Counted from the stretch's first letter, positions 17,353-25,796 are shown. The stretch is DNA of 35,930 nucleotides from an uncultured Bacteroidota bacterium (GCA_902514615.1 CABXRG010000010.1:1-35930); one strand, 5' to 3'. Notes: a model not told the origin generated them from the letters alone. Made by a program: numbers and translations.

Positions 17353-18575
17353 TGTATCTAATATCAAAAAAAGGAGGAAATCTTCAAGGTGAAATTAAAA
17401 TTAGTGGTTCTAAAAGTGAGTCAAATAGACTTTTAATTTTAAGAGCATATACCTCTTTTTTTAAAATTATTAATCTCTCTGATTCAGATGACACTAATAC
17501 AATGACTTCAGCATTAAAATTAGATGATAAGGAAATAAATATTGGTCATGCTGGAACTGCTATGAGGTTTTTAACTTCATATTATTCTTCAATCCCAAAT
17601 TCTATAAAAATTTTAACTGGTTCCGAAAGAATGAAACAAAGACCTATTTCAATCCTAGTAGATGCTTTAAATTATTTGGGCGCTAATATAGAGTACCTAA
17701 ACAATGAAGGATATCCTCCTATTAAGATTAATGGAGAATTAATATCTAATAAAACAGTTAGTTTAAAAGCTAATGTAAGTTCTCAATATATCTCTTCCTT
17801 AATGATGTTGGGCATTTCTCTTGAAGAAGGTTTAATAATAAATTTATCCTCAAAGATTACATCCATGCCCTATATCAATATGACAAAAAAAATAATTGAA
17901 AGAGTAGGAGGTGAAATAGAAATCCTATCAGATAAAATTATTATTGGGCCATTTAAATCAAAAATTATTCCTGATCAAACTGTTGAATCTGATTGGAGTT
18001 CAGTATCATATTTTTTTAGTTTGGTTGCATTATCAGATAACTCAGATATAACCCTTTCAACTTTTTTTAATAAAAGTATTCAAGGTGATTTCAGGATTGT
18101 TGATATATACAAACAGTTTGGTGTTGAAACTAGCTTTATTGATAATAAAATTCATTTAAAAAAGAATAACATTGAGCTTCCAAATAATATTTCTATTAAT
18201 CTTGAGGATAATCCAGATCTAGCTCAAACTATTATAGTAACCTGCCTTGGATTGGGTGTGGATTGTGAATTAAATGGTCTTCATACATTGAAAATAAAAG
18301 AAACTGACAGATTATTAGCACTTAAAAAAGAGATAGAAAAATTTGATGTAGATAGTATAGCTATAACGGATCAATCTATTATCTTAAAAAATGATTTCAA
18401 ATTGAAATCAGGTGTTTGCATAGATACTTACAATGATCATAGAATGGCTATGTCTTTTGCTCCCCTAGCTTTAATTTGTCCCATAATGATTAATAATCCA
18501 GAGGTTGTTTCTAAGTCATATTCAAACTTTTGGAAAGATCTTGAATCTGTTGGGTTTAACATTTCTAAAAAATAA
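17352..18575 (+). CDS. aroA: 3-phosphoshikimate 1-carboxyvinyltransferase (EPSP synthase)
   Basis: A 407-residue EPSP synthase, sixth step of the shikimate pathway. Visible motifs are the substrate-binding GSKSESNRLLIL near the N-terminus, GHAGTAMRF (PEP-binding loop), MKQRPISILVDAL, and KETDRLLAL and NDHRMAMSFAP in the C-terminal half. In the PEP loop a phenylalanine stands where the E. coli enzyme has Pro101. The start is a GTG at 17352 overlapping the previous stop (TAGTG), and the first residues YLISKKGGNLQGEIKISGSK fit the family; no ATG is available nearby. It is shorter than the E. coli enzyme (about 427). Confidence 0.93.
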   Translation: MYLISKKGGNLQGEIKISGSKSESNRLLILRAYTSFFKIINLSDSDDTNTMTSALKLDDKEINIGHAGTAMRFLTSYYSSIPNSIKILTGSERMKQRPISILVDALNYLGANIEYLNNEGYPPIKINGELISNKTVSLKANVSSQYISSLMMLGISLEEGLIINLSSKITSMPYINMTKKIIERVGGEIEILSDKIIIGPFKSKIIPDQTVESDWSSVSYFFSLVALSDNSDITLSTFFNKSIQGDFRIVDIYKQFGVETSFIDNKIHLKKNNIELPNNISINLEDNPDLAQTIIVTCLGLGVDCELNGLHTLKIKETDRLLALKKEIEKFDVDSIAITDQSIILKNDFKLKSGVCIDTYNDHRMAMSFAPLALICPIMINNPEVVSKSYSNFWKDLESVGFNISKK

Positions 18576-18586
18576 TTAGCTAATTA
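18573..18586. repeat. 14-base perfect palindrome between aroA and queA
   Basis: TAATTAGCTAATTA reads the same on both strands. It begins at the aroA stop codon and ends one base before the TTG of the queA promoter (18588). It has no loop and no T-run, so it is not a good terminator. It might be an operator, or just AT-rich chance. Confidence 0.35.
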
Positions 18587-18587
18587 C

Positions 18588-18619
18588 TTGACTTTGGGTC
18601 TTTCAGAAGGTTATATTTG
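18588..18619 (+). promoter_or_regulatory. Candidate queA promoter (Bacteroidota type)
   Basis: TTG at 18588-18590 and TATATTTG at 18612-18619 are separated by 21 bases, a good fit to TTG-N(17-23)-TAnnTTTG. Transcription would begin near 18624, leaving about 14 leader bases before the queA ATG at 18638. Confidence 0.55.
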
Positions 18620-18637
18620 CCCTGCTAACAATATACT

Positions 18638-19687
18638 ATGAAATTATCCAATTTTGACTATAAATTGCCTGATAAATACCTTGCACAACATCCCTCTGTA
18701 GAAAGAGATGAATGTAAACTAATGCTTCTTAATAGAAAAGAACAAACCATTGAACATTTAGTTTTTAAAGATATTATAGATTTTTATGATGAGGGAGATG
18801 TTTTTGTTCTTAATAACACCAAGGTTTTTCCAGCTAGATTATTTGGAAACAAAGAAAAAACTGGTGCTAGAATTGAGGTTTTTCTTTTGCGAGAACTTAA
18901 TCAAGATCAAAGGCTTTGGGATGTTCTAGTTGATCCTGCTAGAAAGATTAGAATAGGTAATAAGCTCTATTTTGGTGAAGATGAAAGTTTAGTGGCTGAG
19001 GTAATAGATAATACAACTTCAAGAGGAAGAACCTTAAGATTTCTTTTTGATGGTCCTTATGATGAGTTTAGAAATAAACTTCAGGAACTAGGTGAAACAC
19101 CATTGCCAAAGTATATTGATCGTCCAGTTGAACCTCAAGATAAAGAAAGATTTCAAACCATTTATGCAAAAAATGAGGGTGCTGTTGCGCCTCCGACTGC
19201 TGGTCTGCATTTCTCAAAACACTTATTGAAAAAACTAGAAATCAAAGGCATATTACTACCTGAAATTACTCTACATATTGGTCTTGGTACATTTAGCCCG
19301 GTTGACGTCGAAGATCTCTCTAAGCATAAAATGGATTCAGAAGAATTAAAAATCAATCAAAATTCAGTCGATATAATTAACAATGCGCTAAAAAATAATA
19401 AAAAAATATGTGCTGTTGGTACTACTGTAATGCGTGGATTGGAAAGTTCTGTTTCTTCATTTGGAACTTTAAATCCTTATAATGGATGGACACATAAATT
19501 TATTTACCCACCATTTGATTTCTCTATTGCAAATTCAATGATCTCAAATTTTCATACTCCAAAATCAACTCTCCTTATGATGGTTTCTGCTTTTGGTGGT
19601 AAAGATTTTATCTTAAAAGCATACAAGGAAGCTATGAAAAAGAAGTATAAGTTTTCGTCTTATGGTGATGCAATGATGATTATCTAG
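18638..19687 (+). CDS. queA: tRNA preQ1(34) S-adenosylmethionine ribosyltransferase-isomerase
   Basis: A 349-residue QueA, which transfers and rearranges the ribosyl part of SAM onto preQ1 in tRNA, giving epoxyqueuosine. The family shows here as [19 protein letters not shown] at the start, [16 protein letters not shown], the central [13 protein letters not shown] and [11 protein letters not shown], and a C-terminal [18 protein letters not shown]. All are conserved QueA stretches and the length is normal. It has its own promoter candidate and is the first gene after the 62-base gap following aroA; the prenyl synthase gene starts six bases after it. Confidence 0.96.
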   Translation: MKLSNFDYKLPDKYLAQHPSVERDECKLMLLNRKEQTIEHLVFKDIIDFYDEGDVFVLNNTKVFPARLFGNKEKTGARIEVFLLRELNQDQRLWDVLVDPARKIRIGNKLYFGEDESLVAEVIDNTTSRGRTLRFLFDGPYDEFRNKLQELGETPLPKYIDRPVEPQDKERFQTIYAKNEGAVAPPTAGLHFSKHLLKKLEIKGILLPEITLHIGLGTFSPVDVEDLSKHKMDSEELKINQNSVDIINNALKNNKKICAVGTTVMRGLESSVSSFGTLNPYNGWTHKFIYPPFDFSIANSMISNFHTPKSTLLMMVSAFGGKDFILKAYKEAMKKKYKFSSYGDAMMII

Positions 19688-19693
19688 TTTGGT

Positions 19694-20665
19694 TTGAAAA
19701 TAACTGAGAAAATAAAGAAGCCAATTACTCAAGAATTAAAAATTTTTGAAAAACAGTTCTACAGCTCGGTTTCTTCAAAAGTTAAACTTTTAGATCTTAT
19801 TTTAATTTATGTTCTAAACAGAAAAGGCAAGCAAATTAGGCCAATACTAGTATTGCTTTTTGCAAAAATGTATTCAAGTGGAAACTTAACCGAAAAATCC
19901 TATAGGGCTGCTAATCTTGTTGAATTGATTCATACTGCTTCATTGATTCATGATGATATTGTTGACGATAGTAATGTAAGACGTAATTTTTTGACAATAA
20001 ATGCCTTGTGGAAAAATAAAATCTCAGTTTTAGTTGGAGATTTTTTTCTGTCAAAAGCACTTCTTCTGTCTACTGAGAATAAAGATTATGATTTATTAAA
20101 CGAAGTTTCAAAAGCAGTCAAAGAAATTTCAGAAGGTGAATTGTTTCAGATTCAAAAATCTAAAAACTTTAATTTGTCCGAAGAAGATTATATCATTTTA
20201 ATTTCAAAAAAAACTGCTTCGCTTTTTTCATGCTGCTGTATGTTAGGATCAATTGCATCTGAAAAAAAAGACTTAAATGATATAGAAATTTTTGGAAAAT
20301 ATTTAGGAATAATTTTTCAAATTAAGGATGACTTGTTTGACTTCACAACAAAAAAGATTGGTAAACCAAATAAGTCAGATTTAAAATCTCAGAAGATTAC
20401 TCTTCCATTAATTTATTCAATCAAAAATTCAACATATCAGGATAAAATAAAAATTAAATCTGTTCTAAAAAAGAAAAAGTATACATTGGAAAACAAAAAA
20501 TCAGTTAATGAATTTATTCTTAAATATAAGGGGTTTGAGTATGCTAATAAAAAAATGCTTGACTATAAAAATAAGGCTATGAATATACTTACAAGTTTTC
20601 CTGATAATGAGTCAAGAAAATCTATTAAAATTCTATTAGATTATATAATTGAACGAAAGTATTAA
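19694..20665 (+). CDS. Polyprenyl diphosphate synthase (long-chain trans type)
   Basis: A 323-residue all-alpha prenyltransferase that extends isoprenoid chains for a quinone or related lipid. The first aspartate-rich motif is DDIVD at residues 87-91 and the second DDLFD at 212-216, with GKQIRP preceding the first. The start is a TTG at 19694 (MKITEKIKKPITQELKIFEK), which agrees with the typical N-terminus of flavobacterial homologues; no nearby ATG fits. Product length cannot be read; an octaprenyl-type synthase (IspB-like) is the nearest guess. It sits between queA and dnaG. Confidence 0.88.
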   Translation: MKITEKIKKPITQELKIFEKQFYSSVSSKVKLLDLILIYVLNRKGKQIRPILVLLFAKMYSSGNLTEKSYRAANLVELIHTASLIHDDIVDDSNVRRNFLTINALWKNKISVLVGDFFLSKALLLSTENKDYDLLNEVSKAVKEISEGELFQIQKSKNFNLSEEDYIILISKKTASLFSCCCMLGSIASEKKDLNDIEIFGKYLGIIFQIKDDLFDFTTKKIGKPNKSDLKSQKITLPLIYSIKNSTYQDKIKIKSVLKKKKYTLENKKSVNEFILKYKGFEYANKKMLDYKNKAMNILTSFPDNESRKSIKILLDYIIERKY

Positions 20666-20693
20666 TTCATTATATTAACATTAAATTTTTAAG

Positions 20694-22625
20694 TTGATTA
20701 GCAAGGACACAATAGATAAAGTTTTTGAGTTTTCTAGAGTTGAAGAAGTGATTTCTGATTTTATTGCTTTGAAAAAAACTGGTGCAAATTTTAAAGGACT
20801 TAGCCCGTTTACAAATGAAAAGACTCCAAGCTTTATAGTTTCCCCATCAAAGCAAATTTGGAAAGACTTTAGCTCTGGTAAAGGAGGTAATGTCATTGCA
20901 TTTTTAATGGAGCATGAACAGTTTAATTATCCTGAATCAATAAGATATCTTGCAAATAAATATAATATTGAAATAATAGAGACTGCTGAAAGTGTAGAAA
21001 ATGTTCAAGAAAGAAATGAGAGAGAGTCTTTATTTATAATTAATAGTTATGCATTAACTTATTTTGAGGAAACGTTATCAAATAACGAAAAAATTAATAA
21101 ATATTTAAGCGACAGAGGGCTTTCTAAATCTTCAATTCGAAATTTCAGTTTAGGATATAGCAACGATTTACAAAATGAATTTTACAAGAGTGCTTTTGAT
21201 AAAGGCTACTCTGATAATTTTCTTGAAGAAACAGGCTTAGTAATATCTTCTGATAATAAAAAAATTGACAGGTTTAGAGGGAGGATAATTTTTCCAATTA
21301 AAAGTATAGCTGGAAGAATTGTTGGTTTTGGTGGAAGAATTGTTGATTCAACTAAAAAGATTGCAAAGTATATTAATTCTCCCGAAAGTAAAATTTACAA
21401 CAAGAGTAAAACTTTATATGGAATATATGAATCAAAACAATTTATAGTAAGAGATGATGTTTGTCTATTAGTTGAAGGATACATGGATGTAATTCAGCTT
21501 CATGAACATGGTATAAAAAATGTATTAGCTTCTTCAGGAACCTCCTTAACAAAGGATCAGATAATTTTAATTAAGAGGCTTTCTTCTAATATTGTAATAT
21601 TATTCGATGGTGATCAGGCTGGACTTTCTGCTTCATTAAGAAGTATTGACCTTATTTTAGAGGAAGGTTTAAATGTTAAAATTTGTTCTTTTCCTGATGG
21701 AGAAGATCCTGATAGTTTTGTGAAAAAAAAGAAAAAAGATTTTATGTTAGACTATATAGAAAAAGAATCTAAAGATTTTGTTGATTTCAAACTAAGCATA
21801 AACTCAGACTTTCATACTGATGAAGATAAAAAAGTAGCTTTAATCAAAAATATTCTTAAATCAATTTCACTGATTCCAGATTCTCTTAAACAGGAAATTT
21901 ATGTAAAAAAATTATCATCTGTTTTAGAGATCGATGAATCTTCACTTTTCAGGTCATTTGCTAATATTGAAACTAGTAATTCACTAAAAAAATCATCTAG
22001 AAAATTATATAAAAGTAAAATTGTCAAAGTTCAAACCTCTGAAAAGGAAAACTTTTCGAGTTACATTTATCAGCTAGAAAGACAAATTATTAGCATTTTA
22101 TTAAAATATGGTGCTGAAGAGATTATTTTTGAAGATACTCGTCTTAGCAAGAATGACGATGGTAAAGTAATTGAAACTAAAAAGGAAATAAGATCTAAAG
22201 TATTTGAAAAAATTTACTTAGATCTACAACAAGATGAAATAGAATTTACCCACTCACCTTTCAAGGATATTTACAATAAACTGATACATGGGTTTCATCA
22301 TGAAAAATCGATATCAATAGAAAATTTTATAAATGATTTAGATTCAAGTTCGAGCAAAATTGTGTCTGATATCCTTATCAATGATGAAAAATATCAACTA
22401 CATGATTGGGAAAGAAAGAATATTTACGTTAAAAAGATAGGAAGTGAGTTAAGTCAGCTTGTTAACGAAACAATTCTAAATATGAGAAGATTTCTAATAG
22501 ATAAGAAGATTATAGAACTTCAGGAATTTCAAAAGGAAGGTACTAATAAAGATATTTTGGAACAAGTAATGAGTTATTATAGACTTAAAAAAGTACTTTC
22601 TGCTAAACTCAATAGGGTTGTTTAA
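20694..22625 (+). CDS. dnaG: DNA primase
   Basis: A 643-residue DnaG primase, which makes RNA primers at the replication fork with DnaB helicase. The N-terminal CHC2 zinc-finger fold is recognisable (NEKTPSFIVSPSKQIWKDFS), but the positions of the four zinc ligands (Cys, His, Cys, Cys in E. coli) are Ser37, Thr40, Asp58 and Ser61, so no zinc site remains. The TOPRIM domain has Glu261 in VEGYMDVIQL and Asp305/Asp307 in DGDQAG, so its catalytic acidic residues are intact. The C-terminal third is the poorly conserved helicase-binding part. The start is a TTG at 20694 (MISKDTIDKVFEFSRVEEV). The last 17 bases overlap the convergent regulator gene. Confidence 0.95.
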   Translation: MISKDTIDKVFEFSRVEEVISDFIALKKTGANFKGLSPFTNEKTPSFIVSPSKQIWKDFSSGKGGNVIAFLMEHEQFNYPESIRYLANKYNIEIIETAESVENVQERNERESLFIINSYALTYFEETLSNNEKINKYLSDRGLSKSSIRNFSLGYSNDLQNEFYKSAFDKGYSDNFLEETGLVISSDNKKIDRFRGRIIFPIKSIAGRIVGFGGRIVDSTKKIAKYINSPESKIYNKSKTLYGIYESKQFIVRDDVCLLVEGYMDVIQLHEHGIKNVLASSGTSLTKDQIILIKRLSSNIVILFDGDQAGLSASLRSIDLILEEGLNVKICSFPDGEDPDSFVKKKKKDFMLDYIEKESKDFVDFKLSINSDFHTDEDKKVALIKNILKSISLIPDSLKQEIYVKKLSSVLEIDESSLFRSFANIETSNSLKKSSRKLYKSKIVKVQTSEKENFSSYIYQLERQIISILLKYGAEEIIFEDTRLSKNDDGKVIETKKEIRSKVFEKIYLDLQQDEIEFTHSPFKDIYNKLIHGFHHEKSISIENFINDLDSSSSKIVSDILINDEKYQLHDWERKNIYVKKIGSELSQLVNETILNMRRFLIDKKIIELQEFQKEGTNKDILEQVMSYYRLKKVLSAKLNRVV

Positions 22626-23253
22626 TATGTTTTCTAGCTAATAGGTACAAATCAGTTTTGGAATTAACCTCAAGTTTTTTCATTATTCTTGTAATGTATG
22701 TATTCACTGTCTTCTGATTAATACTAAGTTTATCAGAAATTTCAATATTTCTTTTTCCTCTAAAGAATAATTTCAAAACCTCTAATTCTCGTTTTGAAAG
22801 ACTATTCAATTTTTCTGTATTATAATCAAAGCTGAATCTATTTTTTAATCTTGTAAACTTGTTTGATTCAATTGTTCCATACGTTGTAAAAGCAATATCT
22901 TGAAGAATTCTTTTTATTGATTTTTTTCTTAAATTTTTTGTAATAAACCCTGAAGCACCAGACTTTAATAGATTTATTGATTTGCTTTCATTTAACTCAG
23001 AAGTAAATACAACTAGAGGAATATCAATTTCATTTTTCTTCAATAATTTTAAAACATCTTTTACGTTTCCATCTTTAAAAATAATTTCAGATATGATTAA
23101 ATCAATTTCTTGTTCGTTTATAATATCAGTTATATTTCTTTTTTTATTTGTATTTGCTGCTATTTCAAATATTATAGAATTTTTAAATATAGACTTAAAC
23201 CCAATATTAATAATTGGATTCGTATCAATAATTAAGACTTTTAATTTTTTCAC
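22609..23253 (-). CDS. Response-regulator-like protein, REC plus LuxR-type HTH, without a phospho-acceptor Asp
   Basis: A 214-residue protein with a receiver domain (about residues 5-120) and a LuxR/NarL-type helix-turn-helix near 145-210 (LSKRELEVLKLFFRGK, then ISDKLSINQKTVNTYITR). The receiver has degenerate active-site residues: the acidic pair is only D10 with T11, and the phospho-acceptor aspartate is replaced by Glu56 in DLIISEI. The conserved lysine Lys106 (SGFITKN) and the Thr84/Ser85 region are kept. Glutamate can mimic phospho-aspartate, so constitutive activity is possible. No histidine kinase is adjacent. The start is a GTG one base after the nadE stop, so it is co-transcribed with nadE. 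Confidence 0.85.
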   Translation of the reverse strand: MKKLKVLIIDTNPIINIGFKSIFKNSIIFEIAANTNKKRNITDIINEQEIDLIISEIIFKDGNVKDVLKLLKKNEIDIPLVVFTSELNESKSINLLKSGASGFITKNLRKKSIKRILQDIAFTTYGTIESNKFTRLKNRFSFDYNTEKLNSLSKRELEVLKLFFRGKRNIEISDKLSINQKTVNTYITRIMKKLEVNSKTDLYLLARKHIKQPY

Positions 23254-23254
23254 T

Positions 23255-24043
23255 TTATCTAAGATAACCTTTTGGAATTTTACAAACAGGTATTGGGAGC
23301 ATTTTATGTCTGTTAGATGAGTTAAATGTTTTGTATATGTTTAATACTTCTTTTTCTCTCTCAGATAAATCTTGATCAATTTTATCAGCAATACTCATTG
23401 CTTTTTCTAGTTCTTTATAAGAAGCTCCAATTTGGTCTTCATCATTTCTATTATCATCCCAGAGTCCATCTGTAGGCTCAGCTTTTATTATTTCATCATT
23501 GATTTTATGAAATTTAGCAAGTTTATATACATCTGATTTTAAGAGATCTGCTATAGGACTTATATCAACTCCTCCATCTCCATACTTAGTATAAAAACCT
23601 ATGCCAAAGTCTTCAACTTTATTACCTGTCCCCGCAACTACAAATTTATTTAAACTTGAAAAATAATATAATGTGACCATCCTCAATCGAGACCTTGTAT
23701 TAGCAAGACTAAGCTCATTTTCAGGAGATTCTATTTTAGGGATAGATTCAATAAATGAATTATATGTATTATCTAAATTAATTATCATTGAACTTACATT
23801 AGAGTATTTTTTCTTTAACCAATCTATATGTTTTTTAGATCTAGATACTTGATCTTTATTTTGATAGATAGGCATTTCAATGCAAGTAACATCTCTTCCA
23901 GTTTCAGCACATAATGTCGAAGTTAATGCTGAGTCAATTCCTCCCGAGACTCCCACTACTAAACCTTTCATTCCACTTCTATTTAGATATTCATCTATCC
24001 AATTTATTATGTGTTTCGAAACTTTTTCAGGATATTTCATCAA
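23255..24043 (-). CDS. nadE: NAD(+) synthase (ammonia-dependent type)
   Basis: A 262-residue NadE, which amidates nicotinic acid adenine dinucleotide to NAD in the cytoplasm. The PP-loop SGGIDSAL is at residues 33-40. GTGNKVEDFGIGFYTKYGDG in the middle is the NadE substrate and ATP region and AEPTDGLWDDN follows. There is no glutaminase domain, so ammonia is the likely nitrogen donor. Two ATGs lie next to each other at 24043 and 24040; either could be the start. It is divergent from gldC across 49 bases. Confidence 0.94.
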   Translation of the reverse strand: MMKYPEKVSKHIINWIDEYLNRSGMKGLVVGVSGGIDSALTSTLCAETGRDVTCIEMPIYQNKDQVSRSKKHIDWLKKKYSNVSSMIINLDNTYNSFIESIPKIESPENELSLANTRSRLRMVTLYYFSSLNKFVVAGTGNKVEDFGIGFYTKYGDGGVDISPIADLLKSDVYKLAKFHKINDEIIKAEPTDGLWDDNRNDEDQIGASYKELEKAMSIADKIDQDLSEREKEVLNIYKTFNSSNRHKMLPIPVCKIPKGYLR

Positions 24044-24057
24044 CGAAGATTAAATTA

Positions 24058-24065
24058 TATATTTG
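24058..24065 (+). promoter_or_regulatory. Candidate gldC -7 box
   Basis: TATATTTG fits TAnnTTTG and lies about 27 bases before the gldC ATG. No clear TTG is found at the usual upstream position. It is one arm of a near-palindrome (24058-24075) that also holds a box for nadE. Confidence 0.4.
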
Positions 24066-24067
24066 TG

Positions 24068-24075
24068 CAAATCTA
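24068..24075 (-). promoter_or_regulatory. Candidate nadE -7 box, interlocked with the gldC box
   Basis: The minus strand reads TAGATTTG (24075-24068), about 24 bases before the nadE ATG. It is two bases from the gldC box and symmetrical to it, so polymerase cannot use both at once. An upstream TTG at a suitable spacing was not seen. Confidence 0.35.
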
Positions 24076-24092
24076 GTGTATAAAAAAATCAA

Positions 24093-24422
24093 ATGAAAGA
24101 AACAGAAATAACAATTAAAGTAAAGTTGGATGATAATAATATTCCTGAACATATTTCCTGGTCAGCTCCTGACGGTGGTATGTTAGATGAATCCTCCAAA
24201 GCTATGTTGCTTTCATTTTGGGATAGTCAAAAAAAAGAGACTTTAAAAATGGATCTTTGGACTAAAGAAATGCCTGTTGATGAGATGAAAACATTTGTTC
24301 TTCAAACCTTTTTATCTATGAAACAGTTGATTTTAAAATCAACTAGTGAAGAAGATTTAGTAAACTTAACTGAAGATTTTTGTGTTGAATTTGAAAAAAG
24401 AATATCAAGTAAACCTAAGTAG
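24093..24422 (+). CDS. gldC: GldC family protein (gliding-associated)
   Basis: A 109-residue soluble protein with the GldC pattern: an N-terminal beta-rich part (EITIKVKLDDNNIPEHISWSA), ESSKAMLLSFWDSQ in the middle and MKLWTKEMP-like DLWTKEMPVDEMKTF. GldC was found with GldB in gliding flavobacteria and is dispensable or supportive in function; a biochemical activity is not known. From memory gldB lies between nadE and gldC in Flavobacteriia. Here only 49 bases separate those two genes, so gldB is absent from this place. The stop overlaps engB's stop by 8 bases. Confidence 0.85.
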   Translation: MKETEITIKVKLDDNNIPEHISWSAPDGGMLDESSKAMLLSFWDSQKKETLKMDLWTKEMPVDEMKTFVLQTFLSMKQLILKSTSEEDLVNLTEDFCVEFEKRISSKPK

Positions 24423-25017
24423 TATATTCTTTCAGAGAGGATTCAATGAAACTATGAATTTCTTCAACTCCGTTTTTGGTTTTTGAAGAAGTAATAAATA
24501 TTTTTGGAAGATCTTCCCAGTAATCTGAAAGCTGTTTTTTTAAATCTTTTACCTGATCATTTAATTGATTAATTTTTAATTTATCAGACTTTGTAAAAAT
24601 TATAACAAAAGGACAAAAATTATTATTTAAGAATTCCATAAACTCAATATCATTTTTCTGAATCTCGTGTCTAATATCTATAAGAAGTAATGTGTAGAGT
24701 AATTCTTTTCTTGATTTAAAATAACTTTTATGCATAGCTCGAATATCTTCTTTAATTTTCTTTGAAATAGATGCATACCCATAGCCAGGAAGATCAACAA
24801 TATAAAGTATATCATTGATTCTAAAATGATTTATCAGTAAAGTCTTTCCAGGTTTAGAAGAAATTTTAGCAATTGATTTATTATTTAGTAATGTGTTTAT
24901 AAGTGATGACTTTCCTACATTTGATCTTCCAACTAATGCAAATTCAGGAAGGTTATTATTGGGGCATTGGCTAATAGTTTTGCTGCTTTTTTCAAATACT
25001 GAATTAATAATTTTCAC
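24415..25017 (-). CDS. engB: Ribosome biogenesis GTPase YihA/YsxC (EngB)
   Basis: A GTPase of about 200 residues needed for large ribosomal subunit assembly. G1 is GRSNVGKSS, G3 lies in VDLPGYGYA, and the NKXD-type motif appears as FTKSDKL. KISSKPGKTLLINHF between G1 and G3 is typical of EngB. I chose the GTG at 25017 (MKIINSVFEK), which fits the family start; a TTG at 25023 adds two codons. It lies 11 bases after the hydrolase stop on the same strand, so the two are probably co-transcribed. Confidence 0.93.
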   Translation of the reverse strand: MKIINSVFEKSSKTISQCPNNNLPEFALVGRSNVGKSSLINTLLNNKSIAKISSKPGKTLLINHFRINDILYIVDLPGYGYASISKKIKEDIRAMHKSYFKSRKELLYTLLLIDIRHEIQKNDIEFMEFLNNNFCPFVIIFTKSDKLKINQLNDQVKDLKKQLSDYWEDLPKIFITSSKTKNGVEEIHSFIESSLKEYTT

Positions 25018-25028
25018 AATCAAATTGA

Positions 25029-25796
25029 TTATAAGTTATTCTTTGAAAGCCATTTTTCCATTATTATGTTGAAATCAGCAGGGTGTTCCATCATTGGAGC
25101 GTGTCCACATTTATCTATCCATGATAAATCTGAATTAGGTAGCAAGGAATTAAAATCTTCTCCAACATTTGGTGGGGTTACTACATCTTGCTTTCCCCAG
25201 ATAATTAATGTTTTAGTTTCCATTTTTGGAAGATCATCAGCCATATTGTGTCTGATTGCACTTTTGGCTAATGATAATGTTTTAATTAGTTTTTCTCGAT
25301 CATTAACACTCGCAAAAACTTCATCAACTATTTCTTTAGTGGCAATTTTAGGATCGTAGAATACTTCTTCAGTTTTCATTTGGATGTAATCGTAATTACC
25401 TCTTTTTGGATATCCATCACTCATCATAGATCTTTCATACAAACCTGAACTCCCAGTAATTATTAGTCCACTGACTAATTCAGGATAATCTCTTGTAAAA
25501 AGAAGTCCTACATGACCACCCAATGAATTGCCTAATATAATTACGTCTTTTAAATTTTTAAAATCTATAAATTCTTTAACAAACTTTGAAAAAGTAGCAA
25601 CATTAGTTTTTAAAATAGGGGTGCTGTCAACTGGTAATTCGGGGATAATTACTTTATAGTTTTTTAATGGAAAATATTTAAAAACACCCTGGAAGTTACT
25701 TAAGCCACCCATCAATCCATGTAAAATAATTATAGGCCTTCCTTCTCCTTTTTCTATGTAATTAAAACCACCTTCTCTTATTATGTTTTTTTCCAT
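25029..25796 (-). CDS. Alpha/beta hydrolase
   Basis: A 255-residue alpha/beta-hydrolase fold protein. The oxyanion HG motif is ILHGLMGG, the nucleophile elbow is LGNSLGGHVG with the central serine, the acid is in IWGKQDVVTPP and the histidine in DKCGHAPMMEHP, so the catalytic triad is complete. Its substrate is unknown; in Flavobacteriia this gene is regularly found next to mraZ, as here. I use the ATG at 25796 (MEKNIIREGG). A second ATG at 25802 is only about six bases from the predicted transcription start and is therefore less likely. Confidence 0.85.
   Translation of the reverse strand: MEKNIIREGGFNYIEKGEGRPIIILHGLMGGLSNFQGVFKYFPLKNYKVIIPELPVDSTPILKTNVATFSKFVKEFIDFKNLKDVIILGNSLGGHVGLLFTRDYPELVSGLIITGSSGLYERSMMSDGYPKRGNYDYIQMKTEEVFYDPKIATKEIVDEVFASVNDREKLIKTLSLAKSAIRHNMADDLPKMETKTLIIWGKQDVVTPPNVGEDFNSLLPNSDLSWIDKCGHAPMMEHPADFNIIMEKWLSKNNL

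Noticed and set aside
17352..18575. Phe in place of Pro101 in the EPSP synthase PEP loop, as a possible sign of altered inhibitor sensitivity
   Set aside because: As I recall, other Bacteroidota enzymes carry Phe here as well, so it is most likely a lineage feature; sensitivity cannot be judged from one residue.
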